Assembly (NCBI GenBank): GCA_023055355.1
Contig: JALJCS010000018.1
Location: forward strand, 2,666,001 to 2,730,000
DNA: 64,000 bases
Reading direction: 5' to 3'
DNA from: Agelaius tricolor
Taxonomy: Eukaryota; Chordata; Aves; Passeriformes; Icteridae
The position numbers were made by a program, and so were the translations under genes. Shown here one piece after another: positions 47,109 through 60,481 of this stretch (its first letter is position 1; each line of letters begins with the position of its first letter). The notes beneath the pieces are model-generated. The model was given only the letters and a program-made list of their open reading frames with translations. It was not told the origin of the DNA and ran no database searches.

Positions 47109-48796
47109 TTGCTCCATACAGGCCACGGTCGCCACCGAGATGGCGCTTTTCGTCCAGCGCCGATCTCCTGCCCCCGCATTTCTCCAGCCCATCTCTGCTT
47201 TCATCCTCCAGGGTATCACCATCGGGAGGAAGGCAGAGGCATTCCGTGGGCGGGGTTATTAAACCGCAGGGGAAACCCATCATTTATTCATGTCATTATG
47301 GAAATAATGTCCATATGTAAATTAAAAATAAGTTTTCGTCTTTCACCCTGTAGCTTATTCTTAAGATTATCCTTTTTGTTCAAAAACATCTTCAACAACA
47401 GCCTCGCAGAGAGAAAACGGGAAGATACCACATCCCGAAGAAACAGCTAACAGGTTCTTTAACACAAGTGGGACGAGAGCAATTCCATACTCTTGAAGTC
47501 AGGGAGCCTATTGTTACAGGATTCAATTAAAAGTACAAATAAACATGCAGCTGAAAATATCAGGGGAATCTTTCAGGACTGGAAATACTTGATTTTCATA
47601 AGATATGCCCAGTGTTTCCTTAGTTTATACAGGTTTACAGTTATTCAAGTCATTCTAGCTTTCCTTTTTTTTTTTCTAAATCAATGTGTGAAGCACTGAA
47701 GCTCGTTAGTAAACTAATCATCAAAATATTTCCTAATGACGTTTTCTTGATGTGCTCAAGAAAACAATCATGGAACCGTAGAACAAAAGTACAAGTCTTG
47801 AAACTGCTGACCACTAATCAAATGGGCTTGATTCAAGTGCCTAAACCCTCCTCTGGCCAATCTCCCTCATATGGGATCCCTTAATATCTCAGATGTTTAT
47901 CCTAATAAACAGAATTGCAAAGTTTTGCTGTTCTCGAGATATTTGAGACCTGCTAACACCCCCAACATCGTTGTGAGATAGAAAAATAACATTCTCTGAA
48001 ACAGAAATCTTTCAGCACTCTCACCAGTGTATGAAATAAAGATCAGGAAGAGCAAAACAGAGCGAACTGCCAGCCAGGACGCATGAACGAAGCCATCAAG
48101 CCTCTCTACTGCATTCCTGCCAAAACGAGCGTCAGTCTCTACCTTCACTCAGAAAAAAGAGTGAAAGGAACTTTCCACGTTCCTTTCCTTTCTAAATCTA
48201 ACCGGGAAAAAAAAAATAACGAACGGGTTTGGGTCAAGCTATACACGAGTTCCAAGCACCCCTTTTGTGAACAAATGAGTCAGGAAAGAAATATCTCCAG
48301 CACCAGATATCGGTGCTCTCTTTTTTTTACCCTCAACCCCGTCATGCAGAATCAGCCATTCTCGTTCCATAGAATACGAATCTGCTTTCAATGTTGCTAA
48401 TAGATTCTAATTTATGGAGCACGAGTGTTGAAGACAAAACCTCGAGCCTAAAGCTGAACCTGTGACCAAGGAAGAACCAAGTGCTACCTGCTCGCCATGA
48501 ACGGGGGACAGCCAATTCCTTCACTCAGTCCGTCACGGAGACAGGACTGTGCAAATCACATAAACACAACTCCGAGAAACAAGGAGAAACACAGAGAAAC
48601 GCTGCTACTAGCCGAAAGGAGAGCTATCAGCAAAGCCTGTCAGCTGAAGCTGTTACAGAGAAAAAAGGAAAAACTACCGACGTTCCATGGAGATACAGAT
48701 GACGAATACCCACTGACACCACGCAGAGAACACTCGGGAAACAACGATGACATTTCGGGAACTTTTAGAAACAGAAGAAGTTCACGCTTTACGGAC
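47109..48796. other. Spacer between second A exon and second B exon
   Basis: This is about 1.7 kb. It is related to the spacer at 60600-62300: both contain ATATGTAAATTAAA followed by TTTGTTCAAAAAC (47313-47390 and 60786-60870). Near the other end both contain CCAAGGAAGA-CCA-GTGCTAC (about 48466 and 61950). No gene was recognised; a T homopolymer occurs at about 47666. Confidence 0.65.
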
Positions 48797-51277
48797 CTGT
48801 GGTGCATCGGGATTGGCGGGCTGCTCTCCCACGACGAGGTCAGTGCTCGGGCTCGGCTTGTCGCAGGAATCGCCGCCCAGAAGTTCCTCCGCCGACAGGA
48901 TGGGCACCGGCGGCGGCGGCGGCCAAGCGGCCTCGGGCAGGGCGCGGGCGGGCGGCGGCACGCACAGGTTGTAGGAGTAGGGCAAGGTGCCCTCGCAGAA
49001 GTCGGCCGGGAAGGCGGCGCCGGCCAGCGAGAAGCGCTGCGCGCCCAGGCAGCGCAGCACGGCGGGCGGCCCGGCCCGGCGCAGCCGCGCCAGCACGGCC
49101 AGCGCCACGCTCAGCACCAAGAGCGCCGAGAGCAGCGCCAGCGCCAGCACCAGGTAGAACTGCAGCTCGGCCGCCGCCGCCGCCGCCGCCTCGGCGCCCG
49201 CCGGCCGCTCGCTCAGCTCCGGCAGCGCCTCCTGCAAGCTCTCGGCCAGCACCACGTGCAGCGTGGCCGTGGCCGACAGCGCCGGCTGCCCGTGGTCCTT
49301 CACCACGGCCACCAGCCGCTGCTTGGCCGCGTCCCGCTCGCCCACGGCGCGCGCCGTGCGCACCTCGCCGCTGTGCAGCCCCACGCGGAACAGCGCCGGC
49401 TCCGACGCCTGCACCAGCTCGTACGACAGCCACGCGTTGCGCCCCGCGTCCGCGTCCACCGCCACCACCTTGGCCACCAGGTAGCCGGCCTCGGCCGAGC
49501 GCGGAACCACCTCGAAAGGCGCCGCCGCCGCCGCCCCTCCCGGACCCTCTCCCGCCGCCGCCGCCGCGGGCCAGAGCACCCTGGGCGCGTTGTCGTTGCG
49601 GTCCAGCACGAAGACGCGCACCGTGGCCGTGGAGCTGCGCGCCGGCGAGCCGCCGTCCTGCGCCCGCACGGCCACCGTGAACTCGCGGCACTGCTCGTAG
49701 TCCAAGGAGCGCTGCGCGTACAGCGCGCCGCTCCGCGCCTCCACCGACACCAGCGGCGCCGCGCCCGCCGCGCCCGCGCTGCCGCCCGCCAGCCAGTAGC
49801 TCACGCGCCCGTTGGCGCCCGCGTCCGCGTCCCGCGCCTGCACGCGCAGCACCAGCGCGCCCGCCGCGTTGTTCTCCGCCACGTACGCGCTGTACGCCGC
49901 CTCCTCGAACACCGGCGCGTTGTCGTTCACGTCCGACACCTCCAGCACCAGCTCCCTGCTGCTCCACAGCGCCGGCCTGCCCCGGTCCCGGGCCACCACC
50001 GTCACGCGCTGCTCCGACGCCTGCTCGCGGTCCAGCGCGCCCGATGTCACCACCTTGTACGAGCCGCCCGACGACGCCACGATCGACAGCGGCGCCTCTC
50101 CCGACAGCGAGCACGTCACTTGACCGTTCTCGCCGGAATCTCTGTCCCGAACTTTCAGCACGGCCACTACGGTGCCCGCTGGCGCGTCCTCGGGCACGGG
50201 ACTCGAGAGGGACAAAATCGTGATCTCGGGCGCGTTGTCGTTCTCGTCCGTGATGTCGATCTGCACTTCGCAGTCATCGCTGAGCCCGCCTCCGTCCGTC
50301 GCCTCAACGGTGAAGACGTATTTTTTCTTCTCCTCGAAATCGAGAGCCCCCGCTGTCCTCACTTCTCCACTCTCGCTGTCGATAGTGAACAACGCCCTGA
50401 CGGAGTCCGGGACGCTGCCAAAGGAGTAGGACACTCGCCCGTTCGAGCCTGCATCGGCATCCGTCGCCCGTACCCGCAGCACCACCGACTCCACTGGCAA
50501 ATTCTCCGCCACTCGCGCCTCGTAGACTCTTTTGATGAACACGGGTGAGTTGTCATTTAAATCCGTCACGTTGATGCGAACCTGGACAGTCCCGGTTCTC
50601 GCGGGTTCCCCACCATCTACCGCCATCAGTACCAACTCAAAGGAACTCTGCTTCTCCCGATCCAACACTCTCTCCAGGACTAATTCCGGCTGCTTCTTTC
50701 CACCCGGCTTTTCCTTCATTGACATAGAGAACGACGGGTTGCTGGTGAGTTGATAAGTCAGAATTGAGTTGCTTCCTGCGTCTACATCTCGCGCCATCTC
50801 GAGAGGAAAACGAGCACCGGGAGGGATCCATTCACCGATCTCGAGGTCCAGAGCAGCCTTGCTGAACACCGGGCTGTTGTCATTCACGTCCTCGATCGCC
50901 ACCTCGACGTGGAAAACGTTCAGCGGGTTGTGCACCAGCACCTCGAAGCTGACGGAGCAGGTCGCCGACTCGCCGCACATCTCCTCCCGGTCCAGCCTCT
51001 CGTTCACGTACAGGTTCCCGTTCTCCTCATTCACCGTGAAGTATTGCTTCTCCTCGCTCAGCCGCAGCTTGCGCGCCGGCAGCTCGTCCGCGCTGAGCCC
51101 CAGGTCCCGCGCCAGCGGCCCCACGAGCGAGCCTCTGCCCAGCTCCTCGGGGATGGCGTAGCGGAGCCGCTCGCCCGCCGCCCGGCACCACACGCACAGC
51201 AGCAGCAGCAGCAGCGCGGCCAGCAGCGCTCGCCCGCCGCCCGGCCCGCGCCTCTGCCGCCTCTGCCTCACCGCCAT
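48797..51277 (-). CDS. PCDHGB: Protocadherin gamma-B variable exon (second B in order)
   Basis: The exon encodes 827 residues. The leader [14 protein letters not shown], the EC1 loop CGESATC, six EC repeats, the poly-alanine run, the transmembrane helix and the [11 protein letters not shown] tail are all present. It is predicted to end CCA CAG|GTCCGT in phase 0; read-through stops after four codons. EC1 to EC3 differ from the other B exons (for example [20 protein letters not shown]). From late EC4 onward it is nearly identical to them. The open frame extends far upstream (to 51661) through alanine-rich GC sequence, but the start at 51277 matches the other B copies and directly precedes the signal peptide. 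Confidence 0.94.
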
Positions 51278-51680
51278 TCTCTGCCCACTGCGCTCGCCGC
51301 GCTCCTGCCGACTGCCGCTGCCCTGCCTCCCTTCCAGCCGCTCTCGCCGCCCAAAACAGACACCGCTCAAACACACCCAGCTCGCCGCGCCGCCTCTCGC
51401 CGCTGCTGCTGCTGCTGCTGCTGGCGGTGCCGCTGCCGCTGTGGCCGGCGCCGGCCGAGCGAGCAGCCTGCGGGGGCAGGACGCTGCGGCGGCGGCGGCG
51501 GCGGCGGCTCCAGCGCCGCTCGGCGCCGGACAACAGCGACACCCGGAGGCGCCGCCGCGACGCTGCAGCCGCCGCATGCCCGCGCTCAACGGGGCCCGGC
51601 TTTGGCCGGGGCTCAGCGCCTGCACCGGCCCCGGGGGCTCTCCCCGACTGCAAACACCCACAGCAGCAGCTCTGCCTTAA
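51278..51680 (-). promoter_or_regulatory. Gamma-B promoter block with CGCT-core element (second B)
   Basis: This is the same block as upstream of the third B exon. The element GGACAACAGCGACACCCGG lies at about 51528-51547, some 254 bp from the ATG. A CTG/CAG-type run (CTGCTGCTGCTGCTGCTG at about 51404-51423) and CGG runs are longer than in the other copies. Homology stops near 51675, where AT-rich unique sequence begins. Confidence 0.7.
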
Positions 51681-52489
51681 TTCCACTCCAAGGCCTTTCT
51701 ATCTGACATGTGCTGCCGGATGCTTTCAGGGCATTCTTTTCAGTCACATTGAACAGTAAGAAGCAAGTACTCATTGCAGTGGAGTAAAGAATGGAATTCA
51801 ACTGCTCTTAATAAAATGACGGCCCATCTGCAGTAGCAATAAAGGATAATATAGGGAAGACTTCAAGAGCTTTTTCTCACTTTGTCACATGAATTGTTAT
51901 TCATTATATTCTTCATTTATTGAGATGAATTAGTTGGAGATATAGATCAGCCTAAAGCAAGGTAAGCATACCCTATCCCAAAATAGCAGAATTACATTTA
52001 CTCCTTTCCTTCTGACTCATTAAACTTGCTTCATTTCCATCTCCATATCTGTGTGCCTGACAATGGAAACTGCAAAGCAACGCTGAGTCCTTCATAGAGT
52101 CAAACAATATTTTCAGTTCCCAAGTTAAACTTTCTCTAAAGGCCAATTAATCCACATAACCGACATGAAAAGTAACACTTTCTGCTAGACTTGAATGTTG
52201 GAGGCATGTCCAAAACTTCTATAGGCAATATCTTCTCTTTTGTCACAACTCACACTGAAAAGCTTCCTCCTAATCAAAACCTCCCTTCTCTTAGTTAAAA
52301 ACACTGGTTGGCAGTTCTACAACAGCTGGCCCAGGTAAACAGAGCTCTGTCCATATTTCCTATAAACTTATTCATACATGAAAGAGCACAAACAAACTTT
52401 GAATAGTCTACACAGATCTATCATTTCTCTGTGTTTGAAGACACAAACTACTGCAGTCCTTCATCATAACAGAAATGTTCCAACCCTCA

Positions 52490-53200
52490 GGCCACTTCCA
52501 TGATCCTTCTGGGAACTCTGGCATGTCCATTGGGATATTGGCCCAAGATCCCCATGCAGTCCATGCTCTCATATAAAGAGTTCAGAGGGGAGGAGGGACC
52601 ACCCTCGACCTGCCAGGCAGAGAGCTTGTCATGCAGTGCAGGACACAATTCCAGCAGCAGGTGCCCATGGGCAGCTCATGTCCCATCTCATCACCCACCA
52701 ATACCCCAAAGCACTTCTCTGCAAAGCTCTTCCCTATCCCCCACTCCCTCTTTCAACTGGGGATTGCTCCACCCCAGCTGCAGGACCTTGCACTTTGATC
52801 CATTCCATGATGGCTGCACGGGGCCACTTCTCCAGCCCATCCCTGGCTGCCATCTCTGCCCTGCACTGAATCAACTCCAGTTGGTGTCAGCTGCAAATTG
52901 CCTGAAGGTGCCTCAATACCATTGGCCATGCAGGTGCTGAACAGAACTGGGCCCAGTCAGGGCCCTTGAGGGACAGCACAAGTCCCTGCTTTGCACCTGG
53001 ACATGGAGCCACTGCCTGTAACTCTCTGCAGGTGACTCTCCAGCCTGTTCCTCAGCCATTTGACAGCCTCCAGCTGATTGCCCAGCATGTTCCTCTGGGG
53101 GATGGCCTGGGGGACACTGCACACCTTCTCCCACTGGGCCCTGCTCTGTCCATGGAAACCTTGCCTGGGCTGCCTGCTCACTCTGCCCTTGGACAGCTGC
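52490..53200 (-). mobile_element. Degenerate CR1 LINE fragment (minus orientation)
   Basis: Recognisable pieces include GGCAGCTCATGTCCCATCTCATCACCCACCAATACC, GCTGCAGGACCTTGCACTTTG, and GCCTGTTCCTCAGCCATTTGAC. Their order fits the reverse complement of an internal CR1 region upstream of the 3' end. The copy is diverged and its borders are uncertain. Confidence 0.6.
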
Positions 53201-55014
53201 AGCACAGATGATCCTGCATGATTACACTACAGACAAAAGGTTCCTGGCTGAGCACACCAGGAGTGCTTGTCAAACCCTTCCTCTGTGCAGCTGGAAACAT
53301 CACAGCTGGGTGTGGCAACTGCACCTGCACTGGGGCAGCTGGCACACAGGAGACCTTCCACATGAGATCAGACACCCTGAGGCTGAGCTCATGACCACAA
53401 GCAATGCAAGACTCAGAAACACATGGAAATGGACAGATGCAATGACATTTTGTGGGTCTGCCTTGCTCTACAGAACCAACTCAGATCCCACTGCACTCCA
53501 GCAGGCACAGCCTGGTGTTATCTGTGACATGTGACCAGCAAGGCAATGACCCAGTTCTTCTCTAGCCTCACACACAGAGCTCCCCTCTCTGCCTTTTCTT
53601 CCATGCCAGGCCACTGTGAGGTTTTGCTTGTGGCCATCTCCTCACTGCTCAAATCTCTCATGAGATGATAATGCACTGCAGCCACACCCTGAAGGGAGCT
53701 ACAATTGTCTGCTCACCACCATTATGATAAGGAACTGAAGGATTCTAGAGCACACAAATGATAAACAATCATACTAAAAGATCAGCAGTCATCCAAAGCA
53801 GAATAGCTCATCACACCATTGGCCTAGGGGGAATCTCCTCCACACCTTTATCACATGCTCTGTTCCACAGAGAGGCAAAGTCTACTAAAGTCATATTTAC
53901 ATCTATTTCTCCCAACAGGAACAGAACACAAAATCACTCTCATATTACCTGCCTTCCACTCCCACTGCAACAAGAGCAGGGGACATTGGCACATGATATG
54001 TTATGAAACAAAGACGGATTGTTGATAATAGTATGTATACCCCAATACTGAGTAAATCAAGTGAAAACAAAACAAAGCAAAAAACCAGCAGAAAACCTGT
54101 AAACATGAATCAGATAAGGCAGGGAAGCATTAGAAGAAAACAAAGAGAAAGAGATACTCACAGTGAAGTCTTCCAGGCCTTGTTTGCAGGCCTTTAAATT
54201 CATACCTGAGAGCACCTGGAAGTTACTGAGGTCTCAAGGGGCAAGTGTGGCTCTCAAGACTCACACAGCACAAGAGGATAGGGGGGTTCATTTGAAGAAT
54301 GAGTCCTCTCCTCAGCAACTCTTTCTATTGCATGGCCTGCTCACCTGGCACAGGTAGGAAACCACCATTTTAAACAACTTCCCATTGGCCTCTTTCTCAA
54401 GGTAAATCTTCTACAAATCACAACAGATTCTCTTATTGCTTCTGCTTCCTATGCCCCACACACACTCTTTAGTTCTAAGTGGCTGAAAAAAGGACATCCT
54501 GAAAAACATCAGACACTGTTTCATATTTCAAAGTAATGACCAGAACTGGGGAAATGAGCTGCAGCCTTCAGGGAAACAAAGGCCTGAGTGGAAGTGTAAT
54601 TACAATTCTGAAGAAACTCTATATCACAATGTGGCCTAGAGATAGAGATGATGGAGGTTTTACACAGAATTAATTACCTCTTCCAGCCAACAATTATGGT
54701 TCTACATAAACAGTTACTGTGCAAAATGTTATTGTTAGAAGACTGTAATTATCTTTCATGACAGAGAAACCAGGATCAGAATAGCAAGGGCACTGCCTTT
54801 GGCACCAAGCATGAACTCAAACCATTTCTCTGCCAAACCCACACTGACTCCCCCATTTGCCCAGCAGGGAACTGAGCTCTCACCCTCCTCACTCTGCATT
54901 CACAGCCTTTACTTTCACCATCAACACAAACCACAATTTTAATTCCATGTAGGCCACAGAGAAAGCAACAGCTTGGGGAAACATCCATTCATGAAGTTGT
55001 ATTTCTTGAATGAA

Positions 55015-55147
55015 ATATTCAAGGTCAGGCTGGCTGGGGCTCTGAGCCACCTGCTCTGGTGGAAGATGTCCCTGCCCATGGCAGAGGACCTGGAACAAGA
55101 GGATCTTTAAGGTCCTTTGCAACACAAACCATTCTATGATTCTCTGT
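55015..55147 (+). mobile_element. Short CR1 LINE 3' end (plus orientation)
   Basis: The stretch contains GATGTCCCTGCCCATGGCAG, then GATCTTTAAGGTCCTTTGCAACACAAACC, and terminates with ATTCTATGATTCTCTG, the CR1 3' terminal repeat. Only the last 130 bases remain. Confidence 0.85.
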
Positions 55148-57842
55148 TTCTAGGATTCTTTGACTATATGTACAGCTTCAAGGGATGCATGAGAGATACT
55201 CTCCCTACTCGAGGATCATATGTTGTGGAGTTTTCAGGATTTCCAGGCACAATGAGAATCAAATTTACCCCTTAATAAAAATACAAGCAAATCAACAAAC
55301 AGCCCAACACAAACCAAAGCAAACAAATCATCAAAAAAAAAAAAAAAAACAAAAAAACCCAAAACAACAAACAAACCAACCCTGAAATCAACCCAGCCAA
55401 GAATGGGAAACACCACAAGAGTATCAATCATGGCCTCACATTGCAGATTGGCTCAACTGCAGTATATACACAACCCAGGAAACTGGACTGGAACCAATAC
55501 ACAGGGGCCTCACACAGGAGTCACTCCACAGGCCCCACACTGTCATTGCCTTGGACACAAAGAGAGAGGAAAAGCTTGGAACCACACCTGGGGGCATCAT
55601 CTAAATACCAGGACAAACAGAGCTGGACACAATTCATTCATTCATTTTGAACTGCATCACACTGAACTCCAGCACCAGCCCTGTCTCTGCATACACAGAC
55701 TTCTTCTCGCCGGCCAAAAATAATATAACAGCAAGTTTTCCATACAGACATCATTAGAAGAAAACTCATGTGCACAGCTTCTCAGAGCCCAAGCATCACA
55801 ACTAACATTATTCTGCTCCTCCATATTACTTCAACAAGTGGGAAATGTCATACAGGCCACAAATTATTTCCAGCTCTGTCAAAGACCCACACACCCAAGT
55901 ATCACCTCAAAGGCAACATCACCATTCTTCAGCACATGGACTCCTCAAAGCACGTGTGACTACCACTCTTGATGCAAAGGGATATGGAACCCAAACTGGG
56001 TCATTTCAGTCCAAACCACACAACTCAAAATCATAAGACTCCTCCTGACTCATTCTCAGAAGACCAGCAATAGCCCTTGGGATCCACAAAACTCTTCACA
56101 AACCACACACCCAACACTCCCACATAAACCCGTCACACCTCCCATGCTTAGCAGAGACATGCAGAATTTAGAGAGACTCCACCAAGAGGAAAGTTGATCA
56201 GACAGTATCTCCTTACCATGGATAATATTTGATTTCACATCCCAGACATGGCACAAGAAAAAGCATTTATTAAAGAGACAATTTCAAGACACATCTCCAA
56301 GGAAGTCCCTCCCTTTTCACCTCTAACCATGAAAGAACCATCTTCAGATCATCAGAAGAATGAAACAGAATGTTAACACCTGCAGAAATGAAGAGCTCAC
56401 AATATTTTTCTGGGTTATATAACTCAGAGTAGATGACTGATGATGTTGTTTATAGGCACTAAATACACAGCTTGCAATTCCCATACCCCATCTGTCAAAA
56501 GTACAAAATTAAGCTTTGAAGTGACACCATTATGATGACAAACAAATACATATTAAGAACCTGTCAAGGTTCTCCATGAAGCAGGAATACAGATCTTCTA
56601 AACAATTACTTTGCTGCAAAGAACTCCACATTCCTTCATGCTAGAGATAGAAAATGGACAGGAAATGGAGGAAAACATTTCCTTGAGTCTTTCAGCAGAC
56701 ATTCACACACAGCTCACAGCACTCAGATTCCCAACCCTTCACACCATCCATGGTGTCCTTTCACCCATATACCTTACAAACATGGGACAGTGGAGGCCCA
56801 GTTCCCCAGACCATTCCTCTTCCCAGCACCAATTGCACACAGCTCTCTGTACATCTCTGTGCTGTGCAAGCTACATTTGCTGCTCACTGCAGTTCTGGGA
56901 AGAGACTTCACAGGTCTCAAAGGAAAAGCCAAGCAGTCTTCCAAGAGACACTGAGGCAGTGAATATCTGCTCACAGGGAATTATGCCCACCTTGTATCTC
57001 CCACTGCACCTTGAATCTCTCCTTCCCATCCAGACAATTCTCTTGACATGCTAAATATTTTATAGGTAAGGCTCATCCAGCTCCATTTGACAGAGCTCTA
57101 CCTTAAAAAACAAGAAAACAACCAAAGCAGTTCTGTCATTTCCTCCTGCATTTCCTCCTCGACATGCAGCCACCCACAGACTTTTCAAAGAATCACAACT
57201 TCAAGAGGATTCTTCATCTTCAAAGCAGGTAGACAGGCATCACCAAGGACCTCTTGTTGCCTGGTCCAATCCTCTCTTGGGGACAAAGAACAAAGCATGG
57301 ATGATACAAACACTTTTCCGGCTGACCTTCTCTATGTATCATGGAGATCGATAAAGGCTGATAACAACATACAGAGAGGTTCCACACAAAGCCATCAGCA
57401 TTTTGTTCAAGACACATTCAAGCTATTCAAGCACACGTGCTCTTGGGAAGACACACGAGCCTGCTAAAATGTTGTATTTCTTAATAACGTGATCCATCCC
57501 TTCAGAAGAGCAAATACTATCAGGAACACAGATTCTACACAGCACAGCTGAGAGAGGGGAACAATACCTGGAACCTGGTCGATACCCAAACCTCCGACCG
57601 AATAAACAGCCTGCCAGCAGCAGCCTTCTCCCTCCTTCCTTCTTCACGAACTGGAAGGCTGAGGACCCACCCCATGTTCACATAGTGACAGCAATGGGCA
57701 CGAGTCTTCAAAACTTCACCAAAGGAAACCTTACCATGCTGTTGGACAAAGTCTCCTAGGCAAGCAAGAGAACACGGCGGGGAAAGGGCAGGGCTGTATC
57801 ACAAGAAAGCGTCGCGGAGACAATTTGGACAGAGAAACTCAC

Positions 57843-60299
57843 CGAGGAAGGGGCGGAGTCCGAGGGGAGGGCGCCGGCCGGGTCCCCGTCCCCGAGCAGC
57901 GGCGCGGGCTCGTCGGGCGGCGGCCGGGCCGGGAGGGTGTCGCAGCAGCTGGCGGCCGAGAAGCGCAGGTGGCTCTTGCGCGAGTCGGCCGTGAGCGACA
58001 CGTCGTGCGAGTAGGACTGCAGGAAGGCGCGCACGCCGTCGATGCCCACGAAGTGCGAGACGGGCACGCCGCGCAAGGCGCCGCTGTCCGGCGGCAGCAG
58101 CTGCTGGCGGTGGCAGCGGCGCAGGCGCAGCGCCAGCAGCAGCAGCAGGAAGGCCACGAAGAGGCACGAGACGGCGGCCACGGCCAGCACGAGCCAGCGC
58201 GTCAGGCTGGCGGCCGGCTCGCCCGGCGCCGCCGCCTCGTGGGCCGCGCTGCCCAGCTCGGCCAGCAGCTCGGCCACGCTCTCGGCCAGCACCACGCTCA
58301 GCGTGGCCGTGGCCGACAGCGCCGGCCGCCCGTGGTCCCGCACCAGCACCAGCAGCACGTGGCGCGCCGCGTCGCGGGCCAGCGGCGAGCGCGCCGTGCG
58401 CACCTCGCCGCTGTGCAGCCCCACGCGGAACAGCCCCGGCTCCGTGGCCTTGGCCAGCTCGTAGGACAGCCACGCGTTCTGCCCCGCGTCCGCGTCCACC
58501 GCCACCACCTTGGCCACCAGCGCGCCGGCCTCGGCCCAGCGCGGCGCCAGCTCCACGCCCGACCACGCCGCAGCAGCGCCCGAGCCCGCCGCTGCGGCCG
58601 GCGCCGGGTACAGCACCTGCGGCGCGTTGTCGTTCTCGTCCACGATCAGCAGCCGCACCGACACGTTGCTGCTCAGCGCCGGCGCGCCGCCGTCCTCCGC
58701 CCGCACGCACAGCTGCAGCTCGCGCAGCTGCTCGTAGTCCAAGGAGCGCAGCGCGTACAGCGCGCCCGTCTCCGCCTGCACCGACACGTACGACGACAGC
58801 GGCGCGCCCCGCACCCGCCCCTCCGCCAGCCGGTAGCGCACGCGCGCGTTCTGCCCCCAGTCCGCGTCCGTGGCGCGCACCGTCAGCACCAGCGCGCCCG
58901 CCGCGTTGTTCTCCGCCAGCCGCGCGCTGTAGCGCTCCTCCAAGAACACCGGCGCGTTGTCGTTCACGTCCAGCACCCGCAGCGCCAGCACCGCGCTGCT
59001 CTGCAGCGCCGGCGACCCGCCGTCGGCCGCCCGCACCGTCACGTTGTACTCCGACACCTGCTCTCGGTCCAGCTCTCTCGCTGTCACCACGCTGTAGTAG
59101 CTGCCGTGAGAGCTCTGCAGCCGGAACGGGAGATCCCCGTCAAGCGAGCAGCGCACCTCGCCGTTCTTCCCCGAGTCTTTATCATGTACGTGCAGCAGGG
59201 CGACCACCGTTCCCGAAGGGGCGTCCTCAGAAATCTCACTTAGCGCTGACCGCATAGAAATCACCGGCACGTTGTCGTTTATGTCTGTGACAGTGATCGT
59301 GACTTCGGCAGTGTCCGAAAGGCCGCCGTCATCCTGTGCCTGCACCTCAAGCTTATATGAGTCACCTTCCTCGAAGTCCAGGCTCCGCGATAGCGTGACA
59401 GCTCCAGTCTCAGAGTCAAGATGGAATGTCTTCGATGCTTTCTCGGTTACTTTCTTAAACGAGTATTTCACGTTACCAAAACCCCCCTCGTCGTTGTCCT
59501 TGGCTGTGACAGTGATGAGGGTGGAACCCACGGGCACGTCCTCGGGCACACGCACCGTGTACTCCGCCTGGCTGAACACGGGTGCGTTGTCGTTCGCGTC
59601 CAGCACCGTCACGCGGATCTGAGCCGTGCCCGTCCGTGCCGGATCGCCGCCGTCGCTCGCCCTCAGCACCAGCTCGTGAAACGCCGCCTCCTCCCGGTCC
59701 AGCGCCTTGGCCAGCACCAGCTCGGGACGCTGATCGCCGCCGGGGCCCGCCTGCACGGCCAGCGAGAAGTGCTCGTCACCGCTCAGCTCGTAGCTCTGCA
59801 GCGAATTCCGGCCAGAGTCCGGATCGTGAGCCTCGGAGAGGGGAAATCGCGACCCCACTGGTGATGTCTCGCTCATTCTCTGTTCTAGCTCTGTTTCCTT
59901 GAAGCTGGGCGCGTTGTCGTTAATATCAGTGATTTCCACTTCTATTTCATAGAATTTCATTTCCCCCTCCACTATCAGTTCACAGCGCAGCACGCATTGC
60001 TGCACACTCTCGCACAGCTGCTCTCTGTCGATCCTCTCTGCTGTCACTAAATGTCCCGTCTTCCCATGCAGAGCGAAATACTGCACGGTACGTTGGGAGA
60101 CAATGCGGACGCCCGGCTCGTTGATCTCTGCCAGCTGCAGCCCCAGGTCCTTGGCCACGTCGCCCACGAACGAGCCCTTGGGCATCTCCTCGGGCACCGA
60201 GTAGCGCAGCTGCCCCCACGCCGCCTCCCACGCCGCCAGCAGCACGGCCCAGAGCAGAGCTCGCTGCTGCCGGCCCCAGCGCCTCCCCGCCGCGCACAT
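57843..60299 (-). CDS. PCDHGA: Protocadherin gamma-A variable exon (first A in order)
   Basis: The exon encodes 819 residues. Leader MCAAGRRWGRQQ and mature QLRYSVPEEM are followed by the EC1 loop CESVQQC. EC1 to EC3 carry unique positions (for example INEPGVRIVSQRTVQ and NDEGGFGNVKYSFKKV). From late EC4 to the cytoplasmic motifs SHFVGIDGVRAFLQ and SLTADSRKSHL it is nearly base-identical to the other A exons. It ends TCC TCG|GTGAGT in phase 0. Small changes near the tail end (DSAPSS instead of DPAPPS) show that the homogenised tract stops just before the donor. Function is that of the family: homophilic recognition at neuronal membranes; isoform number not assignable. Confidence 0.95.
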
Positions 60300-60481
60300 C
60301 TCGCCCGCGGAACCGCCGGCACCGCAGCACCGCCGATCCAATCCCGCTGCCACTCAATGCTCGCACCTCCTGCACCGTGCGCAGCTGACGCTGCCTCCGC
60401 CTGGCTCCACAATGGACCAGCACCGCGGGGACGATCGGGGACCGCACGTTCGGACACGGAGCGAACAACCCACTGAGGCGA

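Larger units (their letters stand above)
51681..57842. other. Expanded spacer between second B exon and first A exon
   Basis: This is about 6.2 kb, nearly twice the comparable spacer at 41131-44363. It contains two CR1 fragments (about 52490-53200 and 55015-55147) and an A-rich stretch at 55334-55350. Segments near 51770-51960 and 55610-55770 match the shorter spacer, so the excess reflects later insertion. No exon or cadherin motif was found. Confidence 0.6.

Noticed and set aside
51278..51661. N-terminal extension of the second B exon from an ATG at 51661
   Set aside because: The segment is the CpG-rich promoter/5'UTR block shared with other B genes, and it encodes alanine runs before the real signal peptide.
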